Below, piece after piece: positions 17,437-25,694 of a stretch of 64,000 nt of DNA. A model generated the notes under the pieces. The model made no database searches. It was not told where the DNA came from and saw only the letters and a program-made list of their open reading frames with translations. Source of the DNA: Crocinitomix sp. GTDB taxonomy: Bacteria; Bacteroidota; Bacteroidia; Flavobacteriales_D; Crocinitomicaceae. Within the stretch, counting starts at the first letter, position 1; each line of letters starts with the position of its first letter. The stretch is taken from assembly GCA_013138735.1 (NCBI GenBank), contig WTCE01000011.1, positions 1 to 64,000 of the forward strand, given 5' to 3'. The position numbers were made by a program, and so were the translations under genes.

Positions 17437-18186
17437 TTAATAATTCTCTTCTATAGGTTTACACACCGGCGGACATGGCATTGAATATTCAAGCAAAACT
17501 TCTCCCAGCAAACAATTGACATTACCAGCCATTAACATTGAATCAATGATAGCATCAGGTAATTTAATTCCTAAAACAGGTGTAAAGGAAATCGTTTTTT
17601 TATTCGAAAACTTATTGAGATCGATCCCTGCGTAAATTTTAATTCCTTCTATTCCGTATGAACATCCGTTAAGCAATTCTTTTATAAATGTGGTCATTGT
17701 ATCTCCAATCAAAAAATAATGCACACGTTCAATAATAGGTCCGTCCTTTGCTATAAATAAGTCATCAATCAAATGATTTTCGACCTCATCCCAATTATTC
17801 GCAATCATCTCTTTAAAAATTTGCGGAACAATATCAGAAATGGGTATGTCGTTTGTTGGAATTACAGGTGGCTTTTCAAAAGGCGATAATTTAAAATAAT
17901 CAATTGCGTTAACTCCATGATACACCTTCATATAAAAGCAGGATGTAAATTCATTGCAATTTGAAGCAGCGGTTAAACCTAAATGCATTTCTATTCGACT
18001 AATACTGTCATCAGCAACAATTGTATTAAAACGGGCCAAGTCATTTTCACCTTCCATACGATATTCACTTAAGCGCTTTTGTTGGCCTACTTGAGAGTTT
18101 AATAAGTGGAAATGATCTGCTAGGTTAAGAATAGGTTCATTGCACCAGTTTTGAGTGTACAAAACGAAATCATTATTTTGAGACAT
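17437..18186 (-). CDS. Protein of unknown function upstream of two-component operon
   Basis: 249 residues, soluble, no signal peptide. It ends at the base before the seven-helix gene begins, so it leads a four-gene operon with sensor, kinase and regulator. It contains several Cys residues (WCNEP, ASNCNEF, GCSYG, VNCLLGE, PCPPVCKP), the last near the C-terminus, but no known metal motif. I do not recognise the family. Its coupling to the two-component genes suggests a regulatory or effector role. Confidence 0.6.
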   Translation of the reverse strand: MSQNNDFVLYTQNWCNEPILNLADHFHLLNSQVGQQKRLSEYRMEGENDLARFNTIVADDSISRIEMHLGLTAASNCNEFTSCFYMKVYHGVNAIDYFKLSPFEKPPVIPTNDIPISDIVPQIFKEMIANNWDEVENHLIDDLFIAKDGPIIERVHYFLIGDTMTTFIKELLNGCSYGIEGIKIYAGIDLNKFSNKKTISFTPVLGIKLPDAIIDSMLMAGNVNCLLGEVLLEYSMPCPPVCKPIEENY

Positions 18187-18385
18187 GGGATTAGGGTTTT
18201 TAGGTTAAAAATACAACCTAATAATAGCGAAAATTTTCGAGACCCGTATTTTCCACATATTACAATTCCCGTAATTATGGTCTGTTTTTAGCCACCCATT
18301 CTCCTCAAATTTGTCCTGTTGATCAACCAATAGGTGTTATCCGAAAAACCTTAAAAGAGTAGGATTTATATTTAAGACAAATAAA

Positions 18386-18868
18386 ATGACAACTAACAAT
18401 CAAGAAAACGAAGCAATAGAATTAAGTGCAGAAGAAACTGCTAAATACCAAGAAATGGCTAAACAAGAATTAATTAGCCTACAAGAAAAAAGCGGCACTA
18501 GCGATTCGGAAAGTGCCACACTTTACCCGTACGGAGGAACATTTACTGTGGCAGGCGCCATTTATTTAGCACTCAATTCGGTTACTCCAATGGAATTCAC
18601 GAATGGAGTACAACTCACCTTTAAAGGAGATGGATTCGGATTTGTTTTTGGCGGAGGAGTGTTTGCCGGAGCAGGAATATTCAATATGGACCCAACAACT
18701 TTACCTGGTAAAGATGTCACTTTTACCCTTGCGGCAGGACCTGGTATTGCCTCACCATTATTAATAAACTGGTATTACAATGACCGCCCAATCGGATCAT
18801 TTGCGGGCCCAGGTGCATCTGCCTTTGGTGGTGCTGGCGGAGGAAAAGGACGTTTTATGCGCTTATAG
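18386..18868 (+). CDS. Small Gly-rich protein, possibly VapA-like fold
   Basis: 160 residues with no signal peptide or membrane helix. Residues 1-45 are polar and helical (SAEETAKYQEMAKQELISLQ). Residues 50-160 form a Gly/Phe-rich domain: FGFVFGGGVFAGAGIFNMDP, then DVTFTLAAGPG, LLINWYYNDRPIGSFAGPG and a Gly-rich end. This order of strands, with a GGG turn, a G-x-F-x-G segment and a closing GG-x-G, resembles the C-terminal eight-stranded barrel of Rhodococcus VapA. That link is from memory of the pattern and is weak. It is followed 76 bases later by a phospholipase C gene, and the two may be co-transcribed. Confidence 0.5.
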   Translation: MTTNNQENEAIELSAEETAKYQEMAKQELISLQEKSGTSDSESATLYPYGGTFTVAGAIYLALNSVTPMEFTNGVQLTFKGDGFGFVFGGGVFAGAGIFNMDPTTLPGKDVTFTLAAGPGIASPLLINWYYNDRPIGSFAGPGASAFGGAGGGKGRFMRL

Positions 18869-18944
18869 ATCCAATCAACTAATAGAGGTTGTGATAAAAA
18901 AAGCAACCTCTTTTCATTTCTTAATAAAACTTAAAACACAAAAG

Positions 18945-20459
18945 ATGATTCAAGAACAAGTATTAGATAAAACGACTCAAGAACCTTTATGGGAGGAAAA
19001 AACACATAAAGCGATTATTGAAAAAGCGCTAGAATTAATGAGTGTATATGTACCAAATGGTACCAATAAAAATGTAAACGACTTCCTAACTATCTTCCAT
19101 AAAAACAGTGATTTTATGAGCTGTCTTTATCAAGGGTTAAAAGATGCGGACGATAAAGCGCCTTGGAATGATCATTATTGGGCTTATCACTTTTATAATC
19201 CAAAAACAAAAAAGACGTACAATAAAGATAAAAAAACAACTGCCCATAGTGAAGCTAGAAGATACTTTAAGCTAAGCGAACATTATGCACAAAGAATTCG
19301 ACATTTTAATGAAAGCGGCTTAAAACCAGGCGCACAATTGTACAAAAATGCTGGTTATTATATGGGTTTATCTCTCCATTTTTTAACCGACTTAACCCAA
19401 CCAATGCATGCTGCAAATTTCACCAACCTTTTAGGAGATGAAGGGAATGAAGTGCCTCGTCCAGATCTCAGACATGCTGGTTTTGAAATTTACACGGATA
19501 ATGCAATTGAACGCGGATTGTTAAATGATCTTAAGCCACTCGAAGATCATCATTTAGCAGCGTTTCCAAAAAATAGTATTGGCATGTATATTCATCAAGT
19601 TGCGCTGACATCTAAAAACACATTTGATAGCCTATTCTTACCCGTTTTAAAAAAGAAAGTCTTTTATGAAATTGCAGGTATTCCAATAATGTTTGAAGGG
19701 TATTGGCGTGCATCAGAGGCCGATCCATTGATCCATGCTTCGACTGTTAATGCACCTTATACGGTTGCTAATTACTTAACAAATTATATGTTATTAAGCA
19801 GCTTGAGACCAACGATTGATTCAAACAAGTGGTATGAAATATTAGAGCCAACAGAAGCTCCGGAAAACCATAGTGAATTGGACAAGTTCAAAGTGGCTGA
19901 TTTGACCGACGGAATGGGCCAATGGGTTCACCGCGAGAAACCTCATGGTGGCGATCAGCAACGGTTTTACTTTTTATGTAATCCTGACGGAACGGTTAGT
20001 ATTGGCTGTAAAAAGGACAACATGAACAAACTTTGGCAGGTTGAAACAGGTCGTTCACCTTCATGGATTGGACAAGGTGAAACGAATAAACGAAATAATA
20101 AATTTAGAATTACGGCCTTTGAGAATGGAAAAGTCATGCTTTTTGAATCGAGCAAAAATGAAGTAGTGCACGTGAATAGTGGCGAAGCGCATGGCGATTG
20201 GCACGGATGGTTTACTCGTTTTGCAACTGCTTTTGGCAATAATCAATGGTTTATCCTTCGTGAAAGAGGAGAAATTAGTGAAGAAGATAAAAAGAAAATC
20301 AAAGCACATTACTCAGACTATAATCAATTTAATTGGGCTGGTCAGATTGGCGTGGTACCAGCTTGGGAGGCAAACATTCCCAATAAGCTTGGGGATGAAC
20401 AATTTCAAGAACTAGGACATGATGATGGTCCAAAAGGTGAAAAAATTGGGCCTACTTAA
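18945..20459 (+). CDS. Zinc-dependent phospholipase C with C-terminal extra domain
   Basis: 504 residues from ATG 18945; the longer frame starting inside the upstream gene is rejected. The N-terminal domain (residues 16-250) has the zinc-metallophospholipase C ligands in order: Trp16 and His21 (WEEKTHKAI), Asp69/70 (KDADD), His82 (YHFYNP), His145 and Asp149 (GLSLHFLTDLTQPMHAANFTN), His155, His177 and Glu181 (RHAGFE). These match those of Clostridium alpha-toxin, including Trp at the start of the core. The C-terminal part (about 340-480), with repeated strands (WYEILEP, FYFLCNPDG, KLWQVE, WFILRERGE), may be a lectin-like or beta-trefoil domain. No signal peptide is present, which is unusual for this secreted family. 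It should cleave phospholipid head groups. Confidence 0.8.
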   Translation: MIQEQVLDKTTQEPLWEEKTHKAIIEKALELMSVYVPNGTNKNVNDFLTIFHKNSDFMSCLYQGLKDADDKAPWNDHYWAYHFYNPKTKKTYNKDKKTTAHSEARRYFKLSEHYAQRIRHFNESGLKPGAQLYKNAGYYMGLSLHFLTDLTQPMHAANFTNLLGDEGNEVPRPDLRHAGFEIYTDNAIERGLLNDLKPLEDHHLAAFPKNSIGMYIHQVALTSKNTFDSLFLPVLKKKVFYEIAGIPIMFEGYWRASEADPLIHASTVNAPYTVANYLTNYMLLSSLRPTIDSNKWYEILEPTEAPENHSELDKFKVADLTDGMGQWVHREKPHGGDQQRFYFLCNPDGTVSIGCKKDNMNKLWQVETGRSPSWIGQGETNKRNNKFRITAFENGKVMLFESSKNEVVHVNSGEAHGDWHGWFTRFATAFGNNQWFILRERGEISEEDKKKIKAHYSDYNQFNWAGQIGVVPAWEANIPNKLGDEQFQELGHDDGPKGEKIGPT

Positions 20460-20482
20460 TCCAATTTTAAGAATAAAATAGT

Positions 20483-20514
20483 GGAGTGCGTCTTAACAGG
20501 GCCACTCCTTTTTT
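20483..20514 (+). terminator. Terminator after the phospholipase gene
   Basis: GGAGTG (20483-20488) pairs with CACTCC (20503-20508), with six T residues following. The stem is short but the position, 24 bases after the stop, fits. Confidence 0.55.
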
Positions 20515-20669
20515 AATTGCGAAACAGTAGCGTAATTAAAGATCAAGGAGCATAATTGTAATTTATTTTGAAAATCGCTTTGTCCAATCAAAAGCGATTT
20601 TTCTTTATTCAACGATTAAAAGGCAAGAATCAGACCCAAAAACCGCACAATAATTCTTAGTTTTGTGGC

Positions 20670-21566
20670 ATGTTAAGTATCGATCCTAAAGAACTTCCGA
20701 TTCCAAAATTGCATGGCTATTTGTTGGGCGCCGTTGGCCCAAGACCTATTGCTTTTGCCAGTACAATTGATGCTGATGGAAATCCTAATTTAGCGCCCTT
20801 TAGTTTCTTCAATGTATTTAGCGCAAATCCACCTATCTTGATTTTTTCTCCAGCGCGATCTGGCAGAACGAATACAACTAAAGACACCTTTAACAATGTT
20901 AAAAACATTGCAGAGGTTGTAATAAATGTTGTGAGTCATGAGATGGTACACCAAATGTCTTTAGCCAGTTCGCCTTATGCGCCTGGCGTGGATGAATTTG
21001 CAAAAGCCGGTTTCAATAAAATAGCTTCTGATACTATCAGACCTTTTCGTGTGGCAGAATCGCCCGTTCAATTTGAATGTGTGGTAAATGAAGTGGTTGA
21101 ATTAGGCCAAAATGGTGGCGCAGGAAATTTAGTGATTTGTGAAGTGAAAAAAATTCACATTAATGAAGCGGTATTGGATGCTGACGGTAAAATTGATCAA
21201 CACAAAATTGACCTAGTTTCTAGAATGGGCGGTAATTGGTATTGCCGTGCAGATAAAAACTCAATGTTTGAAATTACAAAGCCAATTACTACCTGCGGAA
21301 TAGGATTTGATGCTATTCCTGAGGACATTAGAAATAGCGTACTTTTATCTAAAAATGATTTAGGACAGTTGGGCGGAATTGAAGAATTTCCAAATGAAAC
21401 TGATGTAAATGAATATAAATTACTTGAATTAAGCGATTTATTTGTTTCTTTGGAAGACGAACAAGCAAAATTGGAATTAGAACTCCATAAACGAGCAAAG
21501 CAATTATTAACTGAAAATAAACTGGATGAAGCCTGGATGACGCTTCTATCCTTCAACAACAACTAA
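20670..21566 (+). CDS. Flavin reductase-like FMN-binding protein
   Basis: 298 residues. The N-terminal 200 residues form the flavin-reductase split-barrel: GAVGPRPIAFASTIDADGNP, NLAPFSFFNVFSANPP, ILIFSPARSGRTNTTKDT and VVNVVSHEMV-type segments, which bind FMN and reduce it with NAD(P)H or bind it in a two-component oxygenase. The last 80 residues are an additional helical tail rich in Glu and Leu. TAGTTTTG at about 20653-20660, near the start, resembles a -7 element. It is the first gene of a likely run with the DUF3127 gene 13 bases later. Confidence 0.8.
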   Translation: MLSIDPKELPIPKLHGYLLGAVGPRPIAFASTIDADGNPNLAPFSFFNVFSANPPILIFSPARSGRTNTTKDTFNNVKNIAEVVINVVSHEMVHQMSLASSPYAPGVDEFAKAGFNKIASDTIRPFRVAESPVQFECVVNEVVELGQNGGAGNLVICEVKKIHINEAVLDADGKIDQHKIDLVSRMGGNWYCRADKNSMFEITKPITTCGIGFDAIPEDIRNSVLLSKNDLGQLGGIEEFPNETDVNEYKLLELSDLFVSLEDEQAKLELELHKRAKQLLTENKLDEAWMTLLSFNNN

Positions 21567-21579
21567 ACAAACCAAGATT

Positions 21580-21933
21580 ATGTACACATTAAAAGGAGAG
21601 CTAAAAGTGATTGGAGATGTTCAACAAATTTCTGATTCATTTAAGAAGAGAGAATTTGTGGTAGTGGACGCTTCCGGACAATACGCACAAACAATTATGT
21701 TTCAAGCCGTGCAAGACAGAACGGATCTATTGAACAATTTTAAATTGGGTGATAACGTAGAAGTAACGTTCTTTTTAAGAGGACGTGAATGGACAAACCC
21801 TAAAGACGGTGCTGTTCGTTATTTTAACTCATTAGACTGTTGGAAAATTGAACCAATTGGTGGTGGAACTGCTGCAACTGCAGATAACGCTGAGACTTTC
21901 GTAGCAGAAGGAGATGACGATTTACCATTTTAA
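21580..21933 (+). CDS. DUF3127 protein, OB-fold-like
   Basis: 117 residues matching the DUF3127 pattern: a beta-rich domain with YTLKGELKVIGDVQQISDSF near the start, then SFKKREFVVVD, and a final segment RGREWTNPKDGAVRYFNSLD leading to KIEPIG. The tail ends in DDDLPF, which is like the acidic tail of single-stranded DNA-binding proteins that recruits partners. A role in nucleic-acid binding is therefore possible, but not shown. It follows the flavin reductase gene closely and ends before a strong terminator. Confidence 0.8.
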   Translation: MYTLKGELKVIGDVQQISDSFKKREFVVVDASGQYAQTIMFQAVQDRTDLLNNFKLGDNVEVTFFLRGREWTNPKDGAVRYFNSLDCWKIEPIGGGTAATADNAETFVAEGDDDLPF

Positions 21934-21960
21934 TTGAACAAAAACATTGAATTTTAAAAA

Positions 21961-21989
21961 GGCATTTGTCAGTGACAAATGCCTTTTTT
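21961..21989 (+). terminator. Intrinsic terminator after DUF3127 gene
   Basis: GGCATTTGTC (21961-21970) pairs with GACAAATGCC (21974-21983) around a 3-base loop, followed by six T residues. It lies between the DUF3127 stop and the next ATG. It also argues against an earlier start of the next gene at 21966, since that would lie in the hairpin. Confidence 0.85.
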
Positions 21990-21995
21990 GGGCTT

Positions 21996-22517
21996 ATGAA
22001 AAAAATACATTTCATATTATTATTCTTTTTACCATTGCTAAGCTTTGGTCAAATTTCAGATAAATGGGAGGGGCACTATTCTGGTGAGTTGACGAGCAAT
22101 TCAAAAGGTGGAACAAATAGTTATCACATGGAAATCATTTTTAAGCAATTAAATGACTCCACCTATAATTGGACAATTGTTTATGGCCAAGATAGTTTAC
22201 GACAAGAGCGCAAGTATTTATTACGGAAAATTGACACATATCAATATACCGTAGATGAACAAAATGGCATTGTTCTGTCCACCAATTTGATCCAAAATAC
22301 TTTTATTAGCGTGTTTGAGGTGCAAGGAAATTTAATTCATGCCACCTATACTTTTAAGAAAAACAAAATCTATTTTAAATTGACCTCTTCTTCAGCTCGT
22401 ACTGAAACAGGAGATATAAAACCTTCAGAAGACAATGATGAGTCCATTCCTCTGGTATATTCCTATGCAAGCGTAGCGTACCAATCTGCGATTTTAAAAA
22501 GAATTAAGTCGAAATAG
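21996..22517 (+). CDS. Secreted protein of unknown function
   Basis: 173 residues from ATG 21996 (MKKIHFILLFFLPLLSFGQ, a clear signal peptide); the longer frame starting at 21966 lies in the terminator and is rejected. The mature part looks like a lipocalin-type or small beta-barrel fold: KWEGHYSGELTSNSKGGTNS, NSTYNWTIVYGQDS-like strands and VFEVQGNLIHATYTFKKNK. No catalytic motif. Presumably exported to the periplasm or surface. It is followed by the YceI gene with its own promoter. Confidence 0.65.
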   Translation: MKKIHFILLFFLPLLSFGQISDKWEGHYSGELTSNSKGGTNSYHMEIIFKQLNDSTYNWTIVYGQDSLRQERKYLLRKIDTYQYTVDEQNGIVLSTNLIQNTFISVFEVQGNLIHATYTFKKNKIYFKLTSSSARTETGDIKPSEDNDESIPLVYSYASVAYQSAILKRIKSK

Positions 22518-22548
22518 TTGTCGAATTAGATGTTGCAACATATATTTG
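22518..22548 (+). promoter_or_regulatory. Promoter of the YceI gene
   Basis: TTG at 22518-22520, 20 bases, then TATATTTG at 22541-22548: an exact match to the Bacteroidota -33/-7 pattern. The ATG is 20 bases after the -7 element, so the 5' leader would be short. Confidence 0.65.
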
Positions 22549-22567
22549 TAGTCTAAAGCTTTAAAAA

Positions 22568-23239
22568 ATGATAAAAAAGATAATAATAGCACTTGTAATT
22601 GTAGCCGTAATCGGCGGAGGAATTTTACTTTATGCACTTTCAGGCGAATACGAGAGTAAATTAGAGAAGTCAGATATTGAAACAGGAGTAGTCATAGACT
22701 CTACGGGTATCGAAGTTCCCTCATTGTCTTTGATTCAAGGACTTTATCAGGTAACCAGCGGTGAGGCTGTTCAAGCAGAATTGCTATTTAACGCAGATGG
22801 AATGAAAACAGCTAAAGGTGCTTTCGAGAAATTTAGTGTTGATTTTGATATTGCAACGGACTATCACCAGTCAACTTTAACTGTTAGCATTGAGTCCGCC
22901 TCTTTAAATACAGGAAACGGCATGCGGGATGAACATTTAGCTGAAGCCGACTTTTTTGATGTTGAAAAATATCCTACCATTGCTTTCTTGTCCACTTCAA
23001 TTGAAGATGGCGACACAAGCCACGTGGCCAAAGGCGACCTAACACTCTTAAGCAATACAAAACCAATTGATGTTCCTTTTAAGCATTTAGGAAATGGCAC
23101 CAACAAGGCTGGACAAGCTTTCGAGGCCTTTGAGGGACGCTTTGTTTTTGACCGAATTGAATATGGTATGGAAGAAATTTCGGGAGCTGGCAACGTAGTT
23201 ACCGTGAATTTTTACTGTGAGTTGATGCTTAGTGAATAG
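22568..23239 (+). CDS. YceI-family lipid-binding protein
   Basis: 223 residues. An N-terminal hydrophobic helix (IIIALVIVAVIGGGILLYALS) anchors or exports it. The rest is a YceI lipocalin-like domain: FEKFSVDFDIATDY, STLTVSIESASLNTGNGMRD, the conserved EHLAEADFFDVEKYPTIAFLS and FGMEEISGAGNVVTVNFY-type end. YceI proteins bind isoprenoids such as ubiquinone or polyprenols in the periplasm. The promoter just upstream suggests independent expression. Confidence 0.85.
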   Translation: MIKKIIIALVIVAVIGGGILLYALSGEYESKLEKSDIETGVVIDSTGIEVPSLSLIQGLYQVTSGEAVQAELLFNADGMKTAKGAFEKFSVDFDIATDYHQSTLTVSIESASLNTGNGMRDEHLAEADFFDVEKYPTIAFLSTSIEDGDTSHVAKGDLTLLSNTKPIDVPFKHLGNGTNKAGQAFEAFEGRFVFDRIEYGMEEISGAGNVVTVNFYCELMLSE

Positions 23240-23290
23240 TGTTATGTTTTAAGTGTTATGATATACTAGAGACTAACGACTAATTAAAAC

Positions 23291-23857
23291 ATGAACCACC
23301 AACATTATATCCTTTTTAAACCACATGGCTATTTGAGTCAATTCATTTATAATGGGAAACGTGCTAGCCGTAAAAAGCTATTGGGCGAATTACATGATTT
23401 TGTAGAAGGGACAATGGCAGTTGGCCGTTTAGATGAGGATTCAGAAGGGCTCATTTTTTTGACAACAGATGGAAAAGAAAGCTACGCCATTTTAAGTCAG
23501 AAATATGAAAAGGAGTACCACGTTCAAGTAGATGGTATTATAACGGATGAAGCTATTGAGTTGATGCGAAGCGGTATCGAAATAGGAATTGAAGGCATAA
23601 AATATTTGACCAAACCCTGTCAAGCGAAAATTATTGACACGCCCATCTTTCCTCCTCGCGCCAAACCTATTCGAGACGAAAGACATGGCCCCACCACTTG
23701 GGTAGCCATTATATTAAGAGAAGGAAAGTTCAGACAAGTGCGCAAAATGACGGCAGCAGCGGGATTCCCAACCTTGCGTTTAGTGCGTGTGCGTATTGGT
23801 GAAAGGTGGTTAAACGATATGCAACCCGGGCAAGTGGAAGAAGTTGCTCAATTTTAG
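23291..23857 (+). CDS. RluE/RsuA-type pseudouridine synthase
   Basis: 188 residues. Catalytic motif VGRLDEDSEGLIFLT at about residues 45-59 with the active-site Asp; opening motif YILFKPHGYLSQF; and the second motif PTLRLVRVRIGERWLNDMQPGQ. There is no N-terminal S4 domain. This matches RluE (23S rRNA position 2457) or close relatives, which isomerise a uridine in rRNA. The target base is by family analogy. It is a single gene followed by the paralogous pair at 23894. Confidence 0.8.
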   Translation: MNHQHYILFKPHGYLSQFIYNGKRASRKKLLGELHDFVEGTMAVGRLDEDSEGLIFLTTDGKESYAILSQKYEKEYHVQVDGIITDEAIELMRSGIEIGIEGIKYLTKPCQAKIIDTPIFPPRAKPIRDERHGPTTWVAIILREGKFRQVRKMTAAAGFPTLRLVRVRIGERWLNDMQPGQVEEVAQF

Positions 23858-23893
23858 ATTGCTCTAAGCAAAAATTTCTATATTTAAACCATT

Positions 23894-24502
23894 ATGGAAA
23901 TAGTTATACTGGTTGGCTTTTTTGCCTTACTTATTGGGATTATTGTATTTGCTGTTCGTTTTGTCAAAAAACAGAACAATAAGAAAATTGAATTATTTCA
24001 ACAATGGGCGCTCAGGTTGAATTTGCAGCACGAACATAAAAAGCAACTCTTAGCAAAGTTAAACATGCTATCTGGCGAATTAGATGGAGTACCTGTTGTG
24101 ATTTATGAGCATATCGTAGGATCAGGTAAAAATCAAGTTTTATACACTACGGTAACCTTTGCTCCGAACCCCTTTGATTTTGACTTCAAAATTGGAAAAG
24201 AAGGCTTTTTTAGTAAGGTTGGAAAATCTTTTGGCTCAAAGGACATTGAGTTTGGAGACGAAGAATTCGACAAAAAATTCTTATTAAAATGCAAGGACGA
24301 AGAGGGTCGTTTTAGAAACTTAATGGATTTTAGAATGCAACAAGAATTACGCAATATTGAAAAACAATTGAAGGGTGCCATTCAAAGTTCTAATGCTGGT
24401 TTTACTTATAGTTTAGCCGGGGGATTTAATAAACAAGCAAAACTGGAAGAATTTGAACGTGTCATAGGTTTTATGCGCGCATTAATCAAAAACTTGCGTT
24501 AA
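23894..24502 (+). CDS. Membrane-anchored protein of unknown function (paralogue A)
   Basis: 202 residues. Helix at residues 2-23 (IVILVGFFALLIGIIVFAVRF), then a soluble domain: WALRLNLQHEHKKQL, LSGELDGVPVVIYEH, FAPNPFDFDFKIGKEGFF and, at the end, FERVIGFMRALIKNL. The next gene encodes a related protein (WALKMRLAHSSEKYL, VSGKLEGCDVKIFEK, FEPSPFNFEFDI), so the two arose by duplication. Small separation (7 bases) suggests one transcript. Function unknown. Confidence 0.7.
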   Translation: MEIVILVGFFALLIGIIVFAVRFVKKQNNKKIELFQQWALRLNLQHEHKKQLLAKLNMLSGELDGVPVVIYEHIVGSGKNQVLYTTVTFAPNPFDFDFKIGKEGFFSKVGKSFGSKDIEFGDEEFDKKFLLKCKDEEGRFRNLMDFRMQQELRNIEKQLKGAIQSSNAGFTYSLAGGFNKQAKLEEFERVIGFMRALIKNLR

Positions 24503-24509
24503 TTCAAGC

Positions 24510-25097
24510 ATGACTAACGTATACATTGCCATAGGGATTTTAGTTGCGGTGGTCCTTCTCTACCTGCTTTTTCAAAATGGGAAAAAGGCCAGTTTAAAAA
24601 AAGTGGTGTGGTATAATAATTGGGCATTAAAAATGCGTTTGGCGCATAGTTCTGAAAAGTATTTAATGGCGCAACTCAATACCGTTAGTGGTAAGCTTGA
24701 AGGTTGTGACGTCAAAATTTTTGAAAAAATAACGGGAAGTAATAATAAAAGCCAATACTTGCACACGTTTATTCAATTTGAACCAAGCCCTTTTAACTTT
24801 GAATTTGATATCTCAAGAAAAAGTTCGGGTGGTATAAGTAATTTTGAAGTTGGCGAGGCATCAATTGACGACCTTTTCATCTTTGTCACCAATGACGCAG
24901 ATAAATTTCGAAATCTTCTAAACTCAGAAGTTATTAATAATCTCAAATTAGCAAATGCTTATTTGGGTACAGGTATTTCTGCTGATGCTGAAAAATTTGA
25001 ACATTATTTTATGGGCGGTTTGAGAAAAGAGGAGCAAACCGAAGAGTTAGAGGCCCTTTTAAATGTGATGACCGCACTAATAAAAGCAAACAAGTAA
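24510..25097 (+). CDS. Membrane-anchored protein of unknown function (paralogue B)
   Basis: 195 residues with N-terminal helix (VYIAIGILVAVVLLYLLFQ). Related to the preceding gene along its full length. The ATG is 7 bases after the stop of paralogue A. The shared unit WALxxxLxH, SGxLxGxxVxI and FxPxPFxFxF is not one I can assign. Divergence between the two suggests partial specialisation. Confidence 0.7.
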   Translation: MTNVYIAIGILVAVVLLYLLFQNGKKASLKKVVWYNNWALKMRLAHSSEKYLMAQLNTVSGKLEGCDVKIFEKITGSNNKSQYLHTFIQFEPSPFNFEFDISRKSSGGISNFEVGEASIDDLFIFVTNDADKFRNLLNSEVINNLKLANAYLGTGISADAEKFEHYFMGGLRKEEQTEELEALLNVMTALIKANK

Positions 25098-25109
25098 ACC
25101 TTTCACTAA

Positions 25110-25694
25110 TTAATGTCCATCTATAGAATCAGGTGTTTGATAGAGCTCTTCATTGGGCAATTGATACTCGGCTTCCGCTAGCCTACCGTTTAAAATTAAA
25201 TCATGAATGTTTCTACATTTCTGACCAATATCCTCAATTGAAACAATCCAATCATTCACATATTTCTCCACCGCTATTCCACTCAAACCAATTTGAATTG
25301 ATTTATAATCTAAGCCATTGAGATGAATGTCTTTTTCAGGATCCCATTGTACACGAACGGGTGATTTTACCAATTCCAATTTCCAAGCTTCATTTGATTC
25401 GTGCACTTCTGCAACAAAATGAGAGAGACAAGCATTTTTAACAGCCCAATCCCAACCTTCTCGTTTAATTTTAATAGCAAGTACATGCTCTTGATCTTTT
25501 TTTGAAGACCAACCGCTTCTGTACATCATCCATAAAAAGGAAGGTTTAATCCAAGTCATTCGTTCCATTTTGAAAGGAGAAACAAATTTTTGATGTTTCA
25601 CTGCTGGCAAAGCAATTTCTTTAGAATATGCTTGATATACAGTTATCGTTTCAGCATCAAATACTGCGCGGACATTATTTTTATCTGCGTTCAT
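25110..25694 (-). CDS. DUF4291 protein
   Basis: 194 residues. It has the family signature in full: VRAVFDAETITVYQAYSKEI, then FVSPFKMERMTWIKPSFLWM and MYRSGWSSKKDQEHVLAIKI. DUF4291 has no established activity that I can state. The gene begins at the last base of the phosphoesterase frame (1-base overlap), so the two are coupled. It is the promoter-distal end of the ADP-ribose island; an NAD- or ADP-ribose-linked role is an inference from context. Confidence 0.8.
   Translation of the reverse strand: MNADKNNVRAVFDAETITVYQAYSKEIALPAVKHQKFVSPFKMERMTWIKPSFLWMMYRSGWSSKKDQEHVLAIKIKREGWDWAVKNACLSHFVAEVHESNEAWKLELVKSPVRVQWDPEKDIHLNGLDYKSIQIGLSGIAVEKYVNDWIVSIEDIGQKCRNIHDLILNGRLAEAEYQLPNEELYQTPDSIDGH

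Noticed and set aside
18780-18944. N-terminal extension of the phospholipase into the upstream gene
   Set aside because: Overlaps the small Gly-rich gene by 89 bases and adds no domain; ATG 18945 starts just before the catalytic core.
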